The translations under genes and the position numbers were made by a program. From Acidobacteria bacterium UBA2990 (GTDB lineage: Bacteria > Acidobacteriota > Vicinamibacteria > Vicinamibacterales > UBA8438), in the NCBI GenBank assembly GCA_002347025.1, contig DEAE01000031.1, forward strand, positions 195,964 to 259,963: DNA of 64,000 nt, read 5' to 3'. Shown one piece after another: positions 8,114-16,506 of the stretch. Below the pieces are notes generated by a model. It had not been told where the DNA came from and searched no databases. It saw only the letters and a program-made list of their open reading frames with translations. How positions within the stretch are numbered: position 1 is the stretch's first letter; each line of letters begins with the position of its first letter.

Positions 8114-9922
8114 CTACTGCACTAGATCTCCTACTTGAGGTAACGAAAAAACAAACAGGGTCTGGCCTGAGGACGGCCCCTGTATATTCAACCGGCTTCG
8201 GTGGCCACGTCCCGAAGTCCCACCAGGGGAGATAACAGCCACATACTGTCGTCCACCTACAGCATAGGCAATAGGAGCCATATCGCTGAAGCCACTAAGT
8301 ATCGTCTGCCAGAGAACATCACCGGTCTCCTGGTCGAATGCATAAAAGCGCCTGTTCGTGTCTGCAGCAAACAAAAGTCCCCCACCCGTGGTTAACATGC
8401 CGTACAGCGGAGCCTCACGATCTTGCCGCCAAAGGGTTCGACCTGTTGATACTTCGATTGCCTCTGGGCGACCAAATGCTGGAGAGGCCGGGTTGTTGTA
8501 ACTTCGTAACGTCGTCAAATTGTAGCCATCTGCCAGCACAGGGTTAAGGGTTCTTGTCTGGAGGTCAGCGCACCCACTCCACAGCGGCACGTAGTAAGCA
8601 TTCGTTAACGGACTATAAGCTCCCTGGGGAATGAGCCGATTCTCCTTACAAACCGACACCACACGATCCAGATCAGGGGTCATGATGACTTCAGGATTCA
8701 TGGTGTACTGTCCCGTTACACCGTCATACTCCGCGATCACGTTCTGAGGGGCTGTCTCTCGAGCGTATACAAACTCACCGTCGCTACGATCGTAGGCATA
8801 GAAAATCCCATCTTTCGAGAATGATCCAACGACTAAGCTACGAGTCACATCTGCATTCAACCCTGGATTCCGACCCAGCCAAGGAGCATCCGTTTCATAC
8901 GGATCAACCGTCACATCAACAAGGATTCGATCAAACACCGAGTCGTTATTGTGCATGTCCGATTGGTGCTGAGCCCACCAGACAACCTCTCCGGTCTGAT
9001 GGTCCAGCGCAACAGTTGACCCATGGTAGAGTCGGTCAGGCCACTTGCCATCACTACCCACCAACGCGGGCTGCATCGGTGCCGAAGACCCGACGCCGAA
9101 GATAAAAAGTCCTCGCTCTGTATCCACAGCCGGAGTCATCCATGCCGATGTATTTAAACGACCCTCAAACGGGTACCGCTGCGGCTCATTCCCCCATGAA
9201 CGCGAGAGTGGATCATCTGAAGAAGGCGAGGTATACCACCGCCAACGCCGCTGTCCAGACTGCGTGTCATAGGCTGACAGGTGGCAAGTCGGAAGTGCTG
9301 CACCATTGCTGCAGTTCAACGGGACCACGACGACCCCACCAAACACAGTCGGGGCGCCACTGGCCTGGTGCCGAGTATCCCGATAGTCGAACATCTGGGT
9401 TTCCCAAAGCAATTCGCCCGTCCTGGCATCTACCGCATACAAGAACCCGTCACTTGAAAAGTTAAAAATCCTATCGTCATCAATCGCCAATCCGCGTCCA
9501 CGGTGCAACGTGATCCCCCGCAGTCCAACGATGTCCTCAGGTAGATTCCGACGATATTCCCAGAGTAAGTCTCCAGAGGTAGCATCATGAGCCGCAAGCA
9601 GCTCTGAGGGATGGCGAAGGTAGAGGACGCCATCATAGACAATCGGCTCCGTCTGCGAACCTCCCCCATAAGGGTCCAGCGCGTAAGACCATGCAAGCTG
9701 CAGCGCATGTACATTGCTGCGATCAATTTGATCAAGTGGACTGTAGCCCCAACCCTCGTAGGTCCGACGCCACATCAGCCAATCAGACGGATCAGGATCA
9801 TTCAACATTGCCTGTGTAACCGGAACGTAGCTTTGCTCGATTTCTGTCCTTTGGTTTTGGGAATAACCTGGCTTACTCAAAACACCTACCAGCACAACAC
9901 AGACGAACCCTGTGATTTTCAT
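8114..9922 (-). CDS. PQQ-type quinoprotein with a substituted active site, exported
   Basis: 602 residues from the ATG at 9922, chosen because MKITGFVCVVLVG starts a signal peptide there and AGGAGA lies nine bases upstream; the open frame continues to 10027. It is clearly a paralogue of the protein encoded at 760-2532: both have (Y/F)VPVT, W-M/L-MWRRT, GWG(F/Y)SPLDQIDR and the same blade order. The active site differs. YHNST becomes YHGST, with G301 replacing the metal-ligand Asn. WDLD becomes HNND, with N325 replacing the catalytic Asp. I read both changes directly from the codons. The propeller Trp motifs and a late GGLLF segment remain, so the fold should stand. It may be a non-catalytic PQQ or substrate-binding protein, or use another residue. 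It should not be named an alcohol dehydrogenase without testing. Confidence 0.82.
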   Translation of the reverse strand: MKITGFVCVVLVGVLSKPGYSQNQRTEIEQSYVPVTQAMLNDPDPSDWLMWRRTYEGWGYSPLDQIDRSNVHALQLAWSYALDPYGGGSQTEPIVYDGVLYLRHPSELLAAHDATSGDLLWEYRRNLPEDIVGLRGITLHRGRGLAIDDDRIFNFSSDGFLYAVDARTGELLWETQMFDYRDTRHQASGAPTVFGGVVVVPLNCSNGAALPTCHLSAYDTQSGQRRWRWYTSPSSDDPLSRSWGNEPQRYPFEGRLNTSAWMTPAVDTERGLFIFGVGSSAPMQPALVGSDGKWPDRLYHGSTVALDHQTGEVVWWAQHQSDMHNNDSVFDRILVDVTVDPYETDAPWLGRNPGLNADVTRSLVVGSFSKDGIFYAYDRSDGEFVYARETAPQNVIAEYDGVTGQYTMNPEVIMTPDLDRVVSVCKENRLIPQGAYSPLTNAYYVPLWSGCADLQTRTLNPVLADGYNLTTLRSYNNPASPAFGRPEAIEVSTGRTLWRQDREAPLYGMLTTGGGLLFAADTNRRFYAFDQETGDVLWQTILSGFSDMAPIAYAVGGRQYVAVISPGGTSGRGHRSRLNIQGPSSGQTLFVFSLPQVGDLVQ

Positions 9923-10296
9923 CAATAAATGTCTCCTAGTTGTCCTAGCTGGAAAATGCTCACTTTCCCAGATGTTCAGTCCCGCGGTGGGTAAGACAAC
10001 ACAGACGCCAGCGTCTGGTTCAATCACCGATCCACCACATCAGATAAGCAACCCAAACACAAGCATTTGTTGCTCACGGAAAGCTAACCACACCAAGCCA
10101 GCTCAACAAGCTGTCCAAGGATGAACTTCCGTTTCCCAATTCATTGATTGACCCTTGGTTCGTCGACCGTCCCCCTCAGGCACAAAACTTCCCCACTCCG
10201 AACACCCTTGACCCTCGAAACTGAGTCGACCACAATCAGCCGGCACGCAATGGACCACCGACACAACATCTGCTAGCAAATATTCAGAGTCCAGAT
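9923..10296. other. Divergent intergenic region, 374 bases
   Basis: This stretch lies between the leftward quinoprotein gene and the rightward DUF2911 gene. The only element I can assign is the AGGAGA ribosome binding site for the quinoprotein (complement of 9932-9937). Both promoters must lie here, but I could not pick a convincing -35/-10 pair. No tRNA or small gene with a good ribosome binding site is visible. Confidence 0.5.
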
Positions 10297-10935
10297 ATGA
10301 CTGCTTTTTCGCTCCGTAATTTGCTGTTTCCATTATTTACCTGTGTTCTACTGCTCTTCCCAATAACTCCAGAAGCCCAAGCCCCCTCTCCAGGCCCACT
10401 AGTAGCACCCAGTGGACGGGCAACCACCAGCGTGGTGTTTAATGGGCGACTCATGGACGGTGGCACTGGCTGGTTCAGTGGTTCCAGAGTCTCAAACTGG
10501 TCCTCGGTTATGATGATCGACTACGGCCAGCCTCACGCCAGGGGACGAACAATCTTCGGCGGTCTGGTTCCTTATGATCAAGTGTGGCGGTTGGGCGCCA
10601 ACTGGGCGACATCTTTGTCAGTCGACGTCAATGTGAGAATCGGAGGCCTGAATGTTCCTCGTGGGCTCTACTCACTTTATTTGCTGCCACACGCAAACAC
10701 AGCCGAATTGATCGTTAATAGACAAACTAAGCAGTGGGGTACGGACTATGACCACACGCTCGACTTGGGCAGAACTCCCCTCCAAGTACGTTCTCTCTCA
10801 GAAACAACCCAGAGTCTCATCCTGACCCTACAGCCCGCAATTCCACAGGCAGCCGGGCAACCACCTAGCGGGAAACTCTATATCACCTGGGAAAATATCG
10901 AGTTTTCCACGGACTGGGCTGTCCTCTGGCCCTAA
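10297..10935 (+). CDS. DUF2911 domain protein, exported
   Basis: 212 residues. An N-terminal signal peptide (to about residue 28, PEAQA) is followed by a DUF2911 domain covering most of the chain. Recognisable family blocks are MIDYGQPHARGRTIFGGLVP, VWRLGANWAT, GLYSLYLLPH, ELIVNRQTKQWGT and YDHTLDLGR. The family is a small exported beta-rich domain common in Bacteroidota and Acidobacteriota, and its function is unknown. It stands alone between the quinoprotein cluster and a CHEGNYSM-family gene on the other strand, so context does not help. No clear Shine-Dalgarno precedes the ATG, but the signal peptide makes this start likely. Confidence 0.85.
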   Translation: MTAFSLRNLLFPLFTCVLLLFPITPEAQAPSPGPLVAPSGRATTSVVFNGRLMDGGTGWFSGSRVSNWSSVMMIDYGQPHARGRTIFGGLVPYDQVWRLGANWATSLSVDVNVRIGGLNVPRGLYSLYLLPHANTAELIVNRQTKQWGTDYDHTLDLGRTPLQVRSLSETTQSLILTLQPAIPQAAGQPPSGKLYITWENIEFSTDWAVLWP

Positions 10936-11013
10936 GTTATGTGACGCTCGTCCCACCGGGCTCACTTCAAAGCTTTCAGCACCGACCTAGATCACATCAC
11001 GCCAGCGAGCACT

Positions 11014-12015
11014 TTACCGAGCAGCCCTCTCATCTGCCCGAGCACCGGCCAAGATCCCTTCCATGCTGTAATTCCCTTCGTGGCAGGCATATTCAAACAT
11101 TGGCTGATCCGTTCGGCGCATCGGCATTGAGGCCGTCCAGGGCTTTGCCCAAGTCTCGGAATCAGTCACTGTAAACGTGTATTCCAGAGTATCGCCATCC
11201 ACCCTCGTGAACCGTTCAACCAATGTCATGCTGGCTGTTGCTCCGGCACTCCCAGACCCAGAGCCAAGAGGAATCCATCGTCTTTCATCGTTAAAATTCT
11301 TTGTCCTAACAACTAAAGTCTCCCCTTCCCAGTACCCACGTGAATCCCCAGACCAGAGACGAATATCATCATCAAGCCCTGGACGACCATCGAGCGGAAC
11401 AACACGGGACGTGTGCACCATCTCAGTAAAAATCACCACAAAATCAGGCGTTTGAAAGACCTGCATGTTTTGGTTGTAAGCAAGCGGCGTAATGGGGGGG
11501 CCCGCATTGAATCCAACGATACATCTGTCTGAGGTGTTCCGATCCAGCCAGGAGTCTGCCGGATGCTCGGCTAAATAGGCCCGGCGCTCGTCGGCACGCC
11601 TCTGCCCTACCGCTGATAGTTCGGGAAATCGCCCATCCGGCGGATCCACGATCAGTGATGTCCGTCTCGTCTCGACAGGATTGGTCCCACGGTCCATCCA
11701 AAAATTGTTGTAACCACCGACATTTCCCCCAGCTTCGGTTGGTCTGGCGTTCGCCTCCCACAGTTCTATGTCCCGTTCGATAGCCTCTCGAGCCAGATTG
11801 GCCACCTCTTCCTCAGTCAGAAACTCCTGAACCTCGCCCTCTGGGCGCTCCAGTGGGGTGATTGTTCGAAAATCCCAGATCCCCTGCAGGTCAGGACGCC
11901 CCCAAGATGTTTGAGGCACAGCCGATGTCTCTGGAACCTGTGCCAGTCCGTTGGCCGGAAACAAGGCCACTCCCACGGCAACAACACACACCGAGACAAA
12001 ACGTCGATAAGGCAT
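11014..12015 (-). CDS. Exported protein of unknown function, CHEGNYSM family (copy 1)
   Basis: 333 residues from the ATG at 12015, which has AGGAGA about nine bases upstream; six further residues precede it in frame. A signal peptide ends near NGLAQ. I do not recognise a named domain. Landmarks are WGRPDLQGIWDF, TPLERPEG, FLTEEEVA, GGYNNFWMDRGT, RTSLIVDPPDGRFP, DRCIVGFNAGPP, GYWEGETLVVRT and a C-terminal YEYACHEGNYSMEGILAG. A second copy at 38738-39757 shares all of these in the same order, so this is a paralogous family. Conserved W, Y, N and H clusters and two Cys suggest a folded periplasmic protein, perhaps binding a ligand. It faces the DUF2911 gene tail to tail. No enzymatic motif is evident. 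Confidence 0.75.
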   Translation of the reverse strand: MPYRRFVSVCVVAVGVALFPANGLAQVPETSAVPQTSWGRPDLQGIWDFRTITPLERPEGEVQEFLTEEEVANLAREAIERDIELWEANARPTEAGGNVGGYNNFWMDRGTNPVETRRTSLIVDPPDGRFPELSAVGQRRADERRAYLAEHPADSWLDRNTSDRCIVGFNAGPPITPLAYNQNMQVFQTPDFVVIFTEMVHTSRVVPLDGRPGLDDDIRLWSGDSRGYWEGETLVVRTKNFNDERRWIPLGSGSGSAGATASMTLVERFTRVDGDTLEYTFTVTDSETWAKPWTASMPMRRTDQPMFEYACHEGNYSMEGILAGARADERAAR

Positions 12016-12343
12016 CGTGTAGGTTCTCCTCATTCATGACTTCAATCACTGCTATCTGTCCGATACCCTTCTCTCAAAGGGTTCAAAGCGCCTCTCCACT
12101 GCAAACAACGTTCTCGCGGCGAACATTCCGATGTATCTAGCCTGGCTAAGCTGGAGTTCGCGAAAAGACATCATGCCACGTCAAAACACTATTGTTATCA
12201 GGCACAAATCCAATCGCAGCCGATGCACAGCAGAACCTAACATCCTCAGCGCACCTTGGTGGCATGAGTGCTCTCATCCATAACCACCGACTCCATGCTT
12301 ACCGATCTCACAAAGACGGTTGCTCTCTTGGAAGGAGTTCTGC
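12016..12343. other. Divergent intergenic region, 328 bases
   Basis: This stretch separates the leftward CHEGNYSM-family gene from the rightward NHL-repeat gene. It holds both ribosome binding sites: AGGAG, complement of 12026-12030, for the leftward gene, and AAGGAG at 12332-12337 for the rightward gene. I see no tRNA, terminator-like hairpin or further convincing small gene. Confidence 0.5.
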
Positions 12344-13495
12344 ATGATCAGGAACATGGTATTGCAACTATCAACTTGGCCTGCACGGTCTCATGCCACC
12401 AGCAAAAGCAAAGTGGACAACTCGTCGGCCTGCCTTCACTCAACAATCCGGGTAACATTATCTACCGTGGTCGTCCTCGTTGGATCGATTCAATCAGTAC
12501 TTGGGCAGCCTAATATCGCCCCACAGAACGACGCACCTAACCCGTTCCAAACAATTTCAGAATGGGCAAAAATGCCCTCTGGTCGAGAATGGGGTTCGAC
12601 AGGAGGAGTCGACATGGACCCAGACGGCAGCCACCTCTGGGTTGCCGAACGCTGCGGGGGCAACTCGTGCAGTGAGTCAGACCTCGACCCTATCCTCAAG
12701 TTTGACCCAGAAGGCAACCTTGTTACCAGCTTTGGAGCCGGTATGTTGCTTCAACCGCACGGCCTCCATGTTGACCAGGGCGGCAACGTATGGGTGACTG
12801 ACGCCCAGGGTCCAGATGAAGAGGCCCCCCAACAGGAAGGCAAGGGACACGTCGTTCTAAAGTTCAGTGCTAGGGGAGACCTATTACTGACTTTAGGAAC
12901 GCCAGGCATAGGGCTTGCCGGACGCAACACCCTCGATCAACCATGTGACGTTGTCACCGCACCGGATGGCACGGTCTACGTTGCCGACGGCCACGGCGGC
13001 CAGCTTCCCGGTGCCGGACCTCACACCACAGCTCGTATCGTTAAATTTTCCGCAGACGGCACCTACCTCTTCGAATGGGGCTCCCATGGCACCCAAGATG
13101 GGGAATTTCGGACACCGCATGCTATCGATCTTGACCCACAAGGCCGGGTGGTCGTGGCCGACCGAGGCAACGACCGGCTTCAGGTGTTCACCCCGGACGG
13201 TGACTTCGTTGAATCGTTTTACCAGTACAGCCGACCGAGTGGTCTCCACATTTCCGACGACTACACAGTCTATGTTGCCGACTCCGCCTCATCACGCAAC
13301 GGTCAACATCCGGGATGGGAATACGGGATCCGAATTGGCAATCTTCAAGATGGCTCGCTCACGGCCTTCATCGACGGTTCTAACCCAGAAGGAGTCACGG
13401 TTTCAGCGGACGGGACAATTTATGGGGCTGTTGTAGCCTACGGTGGGGCTCTTCTGAAATACACCCAAGCAACTACACCAAGGGTTCCGAAATGA
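12344..13495 (+). CDS. Exported NHL-repeat / six-bladed beta-propeller protein
   Basis: 383 residues from the ATG at 12344, which has AAGGAG six bases upstream; the frame opens eight codons earlier. The hydrophobic signal core (IRVTLSTVVVLVGS, ending SVLGQ) sits unusually far in, after about 34 polar residues, so either the n-region is long or translation begins at an internal codon such as the GTG at 12413. The mature part carries NHL-type repeats: LQPHGLHVDQGGNVWVTD, QPCDVVTAPDGTVYVADG, TPHAIDLDPQGRVVVADRGN and DRLQVFTPDG. NHL propellers act as binding scaffolds or as lyases such as peptidyl-alpha-hydroxyglycine alpha-amidating lyase. A distinct NHL protein is encoded at 34064-35218. Confidence 0.8.
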   Translation: MIRNMVLQLSTWPARSHATSKSKVDNSSACLHSTIRVTLSTVVVLVGSIQSVLGQPNIAPQNDAPNPFQTISEWAKMPSGREWGSTGGVDMDPDGSHLWVAERCGGNSCSESDLDPILKFDPEGNLVTSFGAGMLLQPHGLHVDQGGNVWVTDAQGPDEEAPQQEGKGHVVLKFSARGDLLLTLGTPGIGLAGRNTLDQPCDVVTAPDGTVYVADGHGGQLPGAGPHTTARIVKFSADGTYLFEWGSHGTQDGEFRTPHAIDLDPQGRVVVADRGNDRLQVFTPDGDFVESFYQYSRPSGLHISDDYTVYVADSASSRNGQHPGWEYGIRIGNLQDGSLTAFIDGSNPEGVTVSADGTIYGAVVAYGGALLKYTQATTPRVPK

Positions 13496-13643
13496 GATAC
13501 GCTACGGATCCTAGGAATCAATCCTTCACTAACCCTAGGCGCCGGTCAGTTTCCTAACAAGTCTAGAACTCGGCTCACCCCGAAGAAGAAGCCAAAGTTG
13601 ACATACTTCCACCAAAAACCGGTCTTCCTATCGGGAGGCAATA

Positions 13644-13739
13644 ATGAAGCTACCAGTTCGATCTCTTGACTACCGTTTCATCCTCTCAACAGTAAATACA
13701 TACCGCTCCGCTGAGCATCCAAGGTTCCACAAGCACTGA
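13644..13739 (+). CDS. Possible 31-residue small ORF ahead of the exonuclease gene
   Basis: An ATG at 13644 is preceded at five bases by GGGAGG, one of the better Shine-Dalgarno matches in the window, and opens a 31-codon frame (starting MKLPVRSLDYRF) that stops 37 bases before the exonuclease gene. The peptide is basic and contains no membrane segment or known motif. It could be a leader peptide, a small protein, or a chance match. Nothing else supports it. Confidence 0.25.
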   Translation: MKLPVRSLDYRFILSTVNTYRSAEHPRFHKH

Positions 13740-13776
13740 CCACCAATCAGTAAATTCGACCACGGACACTCACACT

Positions 13777-14484
13777 ATGCGCAACTACCTGGCGTTCGAC
13801 ATCGAGACTGCAAGCATGGTTGAAGGTGATGATTGGCGGTCCTGTCGTCCACTAGGAATCACCTGTGCAGCAGCCATGGCCAGTGATAACCCGGAGCGCC
13901 CAATTGTCTGGCATGGCATGACCTCAGAAGGGACTCCATCGGAACGGATGACGCGATCCGAAGCTCAGAACCTAGTAGCCGATCTACGTAGCTACCAGGC
14001 CCACGGCTACACCTTACTCACCTGGAATGGTGCCGGTTTTGATTTTGATGTTTTGGCAGAAGAAGCAAATAATTCCCCCGCCTGCCAGCTGCTGGCTCGC
14101 GAACATGTTGACATGATGTTCCAAGTGGTATGTGAGAAGGGGTTCCCGATCGGTATCGACAATGCTGCCAAAGCAATGCAGATCACCGGAAAACCTGAAG
14201 GCATGTCTGGCGCACTCGCACCACAAATGTGGGCAGAAGGACAATTTCAGACAGTGCTGGACTATGTTGTGCAGGATGTACGGATCGCCTTACAGCTTGC
14301 TGAACAAGCAGAAAAACTCCATGCCTTACGCTGGCTGACCCGTCGGGGACAAATGCGAACGTTCAATATCCCTAATGGCTGGCTCACAGTTGGTGAAGCC
14401 TGCTCTCTGCCGGAACCAGACACATCCTGGATGAAAAGTCCTCTCAAACGCGGATCATTCGTAGAGTGGATGGACAAAGCATGA
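13777..14484 (+). CDS. Predicted DEDD-type 3'-5' exonuclease (RNase H fold)
   Basis: 235 residues, cytoplasmic. The three exonuclease blocks are visible: LAFDIET near the N-terminus (Exo I, Asp and Glu), LLTWNGAGFDFDVL in the middle (Exo II) and YVVQDVRIALQLA (Exo III, Asp). The order and spacing match DnaQ/PolB-like 3'-5' exonucleases of the YprB or predicted-polymerase-exonuclease type. No polymerase or helicase domain is attached. The C-terminal part (LTRRGQMRTFNIPNGWLTVGEA) is family-specific and may bind the nucleic acid strand. It would remove nucleotides from DNA or RNA 3' ends; the role is unknown. A possible 31-codon ORF lies just upstream. Confidence 0.7.
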   Translation: MRNYLAFDIETASMVEGDDWRSCRPLGITCAAAMASDNPERPIVWHGMTSEGTPSERMTRSEAQNLVADLRSYQAHGYTLLTWNGAGFDFDVLAEEANNSPACQLLAREHVDMMFQVVCEKGFPIGIDNAAKAMQITGKPEGMSGALAPQMWAEGQFQTVLDYVVQDVRIALQLAEQAEKLHALRWLTRRGQMRTFNIPNGWLTVGEACSLPEPDTSWMKSPLKRGSFVEWMDKA

Positions 14485-14601
14485 CCTGAACGGCCGGCCG
14501 CGCCACCTGAAACTACTACTTTCTCAGAAAGGATCCAGCTAATGGATTCAATGGTTCTCCCGCGTAGTTAAACCGGCAGGACACCTTGTACCGATCACCC
14601 G

Positions 14602-15585
14602 TCAGATGTCGCTAACCATGTTGTCGTAAAACTTCAAGAAGTCATCTTTCTCGTCGCCGGCTCTAAATTCCATAGCGGCTCTCGGATGGCGGTTCATCTG
14701 ACCGGTTATGTTGTAGGGAACCAACGGTCCCCACTCAACAGTTTCGCGCAGGGGAGCGATCTGGTCACGCAATAACTGGATCACAGGACGCAACTTGAAT
14801 TTAGGATTTCTCAAGAAACCGAGTAACAGTTCCATCGGACAATTACCGGCTCCACGACCTAATCCGGCCATAGTAGCGTCCGCACGATTGGATCCCAAAA
14901 TAATCGCTTCGATAGTGTTAGCAAACGCTAGTTGCATGTTGTTGTGAGCGTGAATTCCAATATCTTTTCCCGTACCGGCAAGAGCCTCAGAATACTTTTT
15001 ATAGAGCATATCAATCTGCTCTCGATGTAGATGTCCGAAGCTATCTACAATCACCATGGTTCCAGCCGGTGAGTCGGAAACGGCCTCAAGAACGGCGTCA
15101 ATCTCAGACTCATTAATATTCGACACTGCCATGAGATTGGCCATCGTTTCGTAACCCATTTCATGGGCATGGCAAATCATCTCGACAGCTTCTGACACCT
15201 GGTGAGCATAGAAAGCCACTCTGATCATGTCGAGAACACTCTGATCGCTCGGAACGATTTGTTCTTTCCAGTCACTCTTGCCGGCATCCGCCATAGCTGC
15301 AAGCTTCAAGCCGGTCTGAGTCGAGTCATGTCCTCCGACAACCCGATTTAGATCATCTTCATCACAGTGCCTCCATGGGCCGAACTCATCTTTGGAAAAA
15401 AGCCGAGGAGAATTCTTGTAGCCAATCTCCATCGCGTCGATTCCAGCCGCAAGGCACGTGTCATACACCCCCCTAACCAGTTCATCGGTAAACAGGTGAT
15501 TGTTAATCAAACCACCGTCTCGGACGGTGCAATCGAGAACTTTCAATTCTGGCCGGTACGTAATCCAAGGAGCTTTATCTGTCAT
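14602..15585 (-). CDS. DRE-TIM metallolyase / aldolase family protein
   Basis: 327 residues from the ATG at 15585; a GTG at 15627 is an alternative with 14 more residues. The N-terminal block LKVLDCTVRDGG corresponds to the D-R-E/D metal and catalytic motif of the DRE-TIM superfamily (HMG-CoA lyase, isopropylmalate synthase, 4-hydroxy-2-oxovalerate aldolase). HAHNN supplies the metal-binding His pair, and GLGRGAGN follows as the usual glycine loop. The LINNHLF variant recalls the aldolase-like enzymes found in surface-polysaccharide clusters, but no sugar genes are nearby. It probably catalyses a divalent-metal-dependent retro-aldol or Claisen reaction on a 2-keto acid. The substrate is unknown. 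Confidence 0.75.
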   Translation of the reverse strand: MTDKAPWITYRPELKVLDCTVRDGGLINNHLFTDELVRGVYDTCLAAGIDAMEIGYKNSPRLFSKDEFGPWRHCDEDDLNRVVGGHDSTQTGLKLAAMADAGKSDWKEQIVPSDQSVLDMIRVAFYAHQVSEAVEMICHAHEMGYETMANLMAVSNINESEIDAVLEAVSDSPAGTMVIVDSFGHLHREQIDMLYKKYSEALAGTGKDIGIHAHNNMQLAFANTIEAIILGSNRADATMAGLGRGAGNCPMELLLGFLRNPKFKLRPVIQLLRDQIAPLRETVEWGPLVPYNITGQMNRHPRAAMEFRAGDEKDDFLKFYDNMVSDI

Positions 15586-15872
15586 GATTTTACCAGGGAC
15601 AATAATTTTGAACCCTCCATGTTGCACAGGATCTTATCAGACCGCAAGTTTTTAACCGTTCTTGGACCGATACATTTTGAATCACCTAGACTCCTGCCGA
15701 TCTCCCCAGCGAACACCTAACGGCATCAAGGGGTCCACCCAGTAGTTCACCTAACACAACTGTTACGGTGTGTCTTGCCTGCTCAGTCTCGAGTAGCATA
15801 TTTTTGATCAAGAACATCAAATTAGTTTAAAAGTGCAGGTCTCGCTGATCGCGGCAGCATAAGGGAGTGTTT

Positions 15873-16496
15873 ATGTTTTACGAACCGACCAAAGGAAATC
15901 AACGACTAGCAAAAAACCCGTTCAGTAGCCTCATCGTTCCTCGCCCAATCGGTTGGATCAGCTCTAAATCATCAGATGGAGTGGTCAATCTCGCTCCCTA
16001 CAGTTTCTTCAATGCTGTGTGCTATCGGCCCCCGACCGTCATGTTCTCTTCAGGAAGCTCAACCGCTGAGGATGGCAAGAAAGACTCGTTACGCAATATC
16101 GAATCCACGGGACAATTTGTCTGTAATCTAGTAACCTGGGAGACTTGCGAACAGATGAACCAAACATCAGCTTCAGTTCCACCAGACCGTGATGAAATGG
16201 AACTTGCTGGACTGACACCGTTATCTTCCAACGTGGTTGATGTACCTCGAGTAGCCGAGGCCCCGGTTCACCTAGAGTGCCAATTTGTGCAAAGCATAGA
16301 GGTTCCCAACTCAGCCAACGAGGACCGTTACGTCATGATCCTCGGAGAAGTCGTAGGCATCCACATTCAAGATGACCTGCTTACAGACGACGGCCTCGTC
16401 AATGTCGCAAGAATGCGCCCTGTGGGAAGGCTAGGCTATAACGATTATACCCACATTGACAGCAGCTCGATCTTTACCATCAAACGCCCTCGCTAA
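15873..16496 (+). CDS. Flavin-reductase-like FMN-binding split-barrel protein
   Basis: 207 residues from the ATG at 15873. AAGGGAG at 15861-15867 lies five bases upstream; the GTG six bases earlier lies inside that site and is unlikely to be used. The fold is recognised from NPFSSLIVPRPIGWISS, NLAPYSFFNAVCYRPP, FSSG, DSLRNIESTGQFVCNL and, near the end, RLGYNDY. This is the flavin reductase-like (FMN-binding) family, which includes flavin reductases and proteins that use bound FMN. It is cytoplasmic. No monooxygenase partner is adjacent, so the reaction is open. Confidence 0.83.
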   Translation: MFYEPTKGNQRLAKNPFSSLIVPRPIGWISSKSSDGVVNLAPYSFFNAVCYRPPTVMFSSGSSTAEDGKKDSLRNIESTGQFVCNLVTWETCEQMNQTSASVPPDRDEMELAGLTPLSSNVVDVPRVAEAPVHLECQFVQSIEVPNSANEDRYVMILGEVVGIHIQDDLLTDDGLVNVARMRPVGRLGYNDYTHIDSSSIFTIKRPR

Positions 16497-16506
16497 CAAT
16501 TGAGGT

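Noticed and set aside
14485..14515. GGCCGGCC-containing palindromic stretch after the exonuclease gene, similar to one near 623
   Set aside because: It is short and there is no repeat structure. It looks like chance GC-rich sequence.
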